From: Limivivens sp934393555
GTDB taxonomy: Bacteria; Bacillota; Clostridia; Lachnospirales; Lachnospiraceae
Length of the DNA stretch: 8,924 nucleotides
Assembly (NCBI GenBank): GCA_934393555.1
Contig: CAKRQP010000097.1
Span: 1-8,924 of the forward strand
Reading direction: 5' to 3'
Under the pieces are notes generated by a model, which saw only the letters and a list, made by a program, of their open reading frames with translations, had not been told where the DNA came from and made no database searches. Of the stretch, positions 7,653-8,924 are shown in pieces. The stretch's first letter is position 1. Every line of letters starts with the position of its first letter. Both the position numbers and the translations under genes were made by a program.

Positions 7653-7681
7653 TTGGAATTTTCTTTTGCGTGTGCTATACT
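7653..7681 (+). promoter_or_regulatory. Sigma-A-type promoter of the PH-domain gene
   Basis: -35 TTGGAA (7653-7658) and -10 TATACT (7676-7681) are separated by 17 nt, with an extended -10 TG one base upstream (TGCTATACT). The start is expected near 7688, leaving about 107 nt of leader before the ATG at 7795. It diverges from the pyrB promoter, with only 8 nt between the two -35 boxes. Confidence 0.75.
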
Positions 7682-7782
7682 GATATTAAATCAGGGTAAT
7701 GCTTAAACTTGATGCAAAAGGTTTGTATCTGCAGGATCAGGCTCCGGATGCGGAAAACCTGAGCAGGTACCGTGGAAAAACA

Positions 7783-7787
7783 GGAGG
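7783..7787 (+). promoter_or_regulatory. Ribosome binding site deciding the PH-domain gene start
   Basis: GGAGG lies 7 nt before the ATG at 7795 but only 1 nt before the in-frame ATG at 7789, and far from the in-frame ATG at 7699. ATG 7795 is therefore preferred. Confidence 0.8.
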
Positions 7788-7794
7788 CATGTCT

Positions 7795-8217
7795 ATGAAA
7801 TTTCAGGAACGGAAAAGATGGCTGTTTTTCGGCCTTCCTTTTACTTTTACAACGTATCATGTAACAGAAGAATTTGTTACGGTAAAAAGCGGTCTGCTCC
7901 GCCAGAAAGAGGACGACTGCTATATGTACAAGATCGTGGATACCCGGCTGGTGCGTTCACTGGCAGAACGGATCTTTGGTCTCGGTACGGTGGAGTGCTT
8001 CGGAGGAGATGCGACAGATCCGGTGCTTCATCTGAAGCATATCCGTCATTCCAAGGAGATCAAGAACTTCATCCTGGCAGCTTCGGAAGAACAGCGTGCC
8101 AGAAAGAGGACGCTTCAGACGCAGAACATCGGAAACAGAGGACCGGTACCTGTGGACCTGAATGGCGACGGGATCCCGGACCTTCCGCCGGGGCATTCCT
8201 GTGACTGTGACCATTAA
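7795..8217 (+). CDS. Bacterial PH-domain protein with C-terminal EF-hand-like loop
   Basis: This 140-residue protein starts directly with a bacterial pleckstrin-homology domain (bPH2/YdbT-like). The core runs from about residue 8 to 95: a hydrophobic first strand (WLFFGLPFTFTTYHV), VTVKSGLLRQKED, YKIVDTRLVRSLAERIFGLGTVECF, and a final helix KEIKNFILAASEEQ. Residues 30-65 are the most characteristic. A basic segment (RARKR) leads to a short tail unlike the rest: DLNGDGIPD at residues 121-129 fits the DxNxDGxxD calcium-binding loop of EF-hands and dockerins. The protein ends HSCDCDH, with a CxC pair. No signal peptide is evident, so a cytosolic location is inferred. The gene has its own promoter and terminator and is monocistronic. 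Cellular role unknown; the PH call is fairly firm, calcium binding is only inferred. Confidence 0.8.
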   Translation: MKFQERKRWLFFGLPFTFTTYHVTEEFVTVKSGLLRQKEDDCYMYKIVDTRLVRSLAERIFGLGTVECFGGDATDPVLHLKHIRHSKEIKNFILAASEEQRARKRTLQTQNIGNRGPVPVDLNGDGIPDLPPGHSCDCDH

Positions 8218-8220
8218 ATA

Positions 8221-8268
8221 AAACATCCGCTGATTCCTGTCAGAAATGGCAGGACAGCGGATGTTTTT
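8221..8268. terminator. Bidirectional rho-independent terminator between PH-domain gene and membrane protein gene
   Basis: A 12-bp perfect outer stem (AAACATCCGCTG at 8221-8232 with its complement at 8255-8266) continues through a CCTG/CAGG inner stem. It ends in a T-run at 8264-8268. The A-rich bases around 8216-8223 give a shorter T-rich tail on the minus strand. Codons 3' of 8268 down to 8240 of the convergent gene are inside this structure. Confidence 0.88.
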
Positions 8269-8638
8269 GTATCTGCTCGAAGAAGAGGCCGGCCAGGAAC
8301 CAGAGCGGAGCGTAATCCAGACGGATCACACCATGGATGTTCAGCGGGCTGTTGCTGTAGTCCCAGGGACACCAGTCTTTCTTTTTTAAGAGCAGACCGG
8401 TGGAAAATTCCACCAGAAAGATCCCGAGCATATAGAGATTTCCGCGGAAAAGCGGATGTTTCTTCTGGAGAAGCCGGGATAAAGGACCGATGAAGGCGGC
8501 ACAGCCGTAGATGGGAAACATCCACAGGGAGGAATGACCGGTGAGTTTATAATCCCGGCGCCGGAAGGAGTCAAGCCCGGTCCACAGGATCTCCATGCCC
8601 CAGCCCAGAATGCCGCATTGAATGAATGTTTTTCTCAT
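8240..8638 (-). CDS. Small membrane protein, CmpB-type putative ABC transporter permease family
   Basis: This 132-residue protein resembles the family annotated as putative ABC transporter permease (ABC_trans_CmpB, PF06541-like), common in Lachnospiraceae. Recognisable features are GWGMEILWTGL near the N-terminus, SLWMFPIYG (residues 37-45), LVEFSTGLLL, CPWDY (residues 90-94), and IRLDYAPLWFLAGLFFE near the end. Four hydrophobic segments at about residues 5-22, 37-56, 65-84 and 108-122 predict a polytopic membrane protein. Despite the family name, no ABC ATPase lies nearby and the function is not established. Start ATG 8638 fits the family N-terminus, though its ribosome binding site is weak (GGGAA about 12 nt upstream). 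The last codons and the stop lie inside the terminator shared with the PH-domain gene. A promoter must lie in 8639-8750; only a poor -10 (TATTAA, 8737-8732) is visible. Confidence 0.78.
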   Translation of the reverse strand: MRKTFIQCGILGWGMEILWTGLDSFRRRDYKLTGHSSLWMFPIYGCAAFIGPLSRLLQKKHPLFRGNLYMLGIFLVEFSTGLLLKKKDWCPWDYSNSPLNIHGVIRLDYAPLWFLAGLFFEQIQKHPLSCHF

Positions 8639-8751
8639 ATCAAACAGGATTCCCGGATCTGGAAGAATTATTCAGGATGTTCCGATCAGCAGTCCGCAGA
8701 TCTGTGCGCGGAACGTCCGGATGTACTTTCTTTAATACAATGACTCCGCCC

Positions 8752-8780
8752 TTGAAAAAACGGGGCTTTTATACTATAAT
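8752..8780 (+). promoter_or_regulatory. Consensus sigma-A promoter at the right end
   Basis: TTGAAA at 8752-8757 and a perfect TATAAT at 8775-8780 are separated by 17 nt. Transcription is expected to start near 8787 and to read into the structured region that follows and out of the window. This is the closest match to consensus in the window. Confidence 0.85.
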
Positions 8781-8786
8781 ACATGT

Positions 8787-8924
8787 TTAAGATACCCAGG
8801 GTCCAAAGTTCAGAAAGCCGTTCATGCTTGCATGATAAGGCTTTTGAACTTGGGACCCGCCAAACATGAGAAAGTAGCGATTTACGCAGTAAATCAGCGG
8901 ATTTCGAATGTTTGTAGAATTGTG
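8787..8924 (+). ncRNA. Candidate structured RNA or long leader (3' end outside window)
   Basis: Downstream of the consensus promoter the sequence folds into two successive domains. In the first, GGGTCC (8799-8804), AAGTTCA (8806-8812) and AAAGCC (8814-8819) pair with GGCTTT (8839-8844), TGAACTT (8845-8851) and GGACCC (8853-8858): 19 bp with one mismatch and one bulge. It is capped by a TCATG/CATGA mini-hairpin with loop CTTG. In the second, CAAACAT (8861-8867) pairs with ATGTTTG (8908-8914) and encloses a GATTTAC/GTAAATC hairpin (8879-8895, loop GCA). No ORF with a ribosome binding site is present. It was not matched to any RNA family I know; a palindromic repeat element or the 5' leader of a gene beyond the window are the alternatives. 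Confidence 0.5.

Noticed and set aside
7699..7788. Longer start for the PH-domain protein (ATG 7699 or 7789)
   Set aside because: No ribosome binding site before 7699, and GGAGG is too close to 7789. The family domain begins right after the ATG at 7795.
7688..7790. Known riboswitch (c-di-GMP or THF type) in the PH-domain gene leader
   Set aside because: Isolated matches such as GCAGGTACCG are present, but the full conserved cores of these riboswitches are not.
8679..8714. GTTCCG/CGGAAC inverted repeat upstream of the membrane protein gene
   Set aside because: Only 6 bp with a 24-nt interior and no link to a promoter or ribosome binding site; too weak to call an operator.
8534..8743. 69-codon plus-strand ORF
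   Set aside because: It is antisense to the start of the membrane protein gene, lacks a ribosome binding site and shows no domain.
8783..8869. 28-codon plus-strand ORF beginning MFKIPRVQ at the promoter
   Set aside because: The ATG lies between the -10 box and the predicted transcription start, so it would not be in the mRNA, and there is no ribosome binding site. The bases are better explained by the hairpin.
1..8924. CRISPR arrays, tRNA/rRNA genes, insertion sequences, phage genes
   Set aside because: No regularly spaced repeats, tRNA cloverleaf, rRNA signature, transposase or integrase motifs were seen on either strand.

Overview
The window reads as a chromosomal segment of a Gram-positive, moderately GC-rich Clostridia, most likely a Lachnospiraceae. 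The basis is the dgt-dnaG-trmK order, strong GGAGG-type ribosome binding sites, consensus sigma-A promoters, a TGS-containing nucleoside kinase, and separate pyrB and pyrI genes. This is inference from family recognition, not a database match. Genes are dense, and no stretch above 300 bases lacks a feature.

Left part (1-6138, plus strand): five tightly packed genes run in one direction. They are the 3' end of comEC (DNA uptake channel), a short dGTPase-like HD hydrolase (dgt), DNA primase (dnaG), a tRNA m1A22 methyltransferase (trmK), and a TGS/SAD-like uridine/nucleoside kinase. No internal terminator is visible, and genes overlap or sit 3-85 nt apart, so they look like a macromolecular-synthesis-type operon. 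The major sigma factor gene rpoD, which normally sits between dnaG and trmK in Firmicutes, is absent; only 85 nt lie there.

Middle (6148-7644): a strong bidirectional terminator separates the kinase from a convergent pyrB-pyrI operon on the minus strand (aspartate carbamoyltransferase catalytic and zinc-binding regulatory chains). The operon has a near-perfect promoter and a short leader carrying a 7-bp hairpin. A second promoter points the other way only 8 nt from the pyrB -35 box. It drives a small bacterial PH-domain protein with an unexpected EF-hand/dockerin-like loop at its C-terminus.

Right part (8221-8924): another bidirectional terminator lies between the PH-domain gene and a convergent small membrane protein (CmpB-type putative ABC transporter permease family). 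The terminator stem reaches into the last codons of that membrane gene. The window ends with a consensus promoter (TTGAAA, 17 nt, TATAAT) followed by about 137 nt that fold into two successive long hairpin domains with no credible ORF. This is the best candidate for a structured noncoding RNA, a cis-regulatory leader or a small palindromic repeat, and it continues past the window edge.
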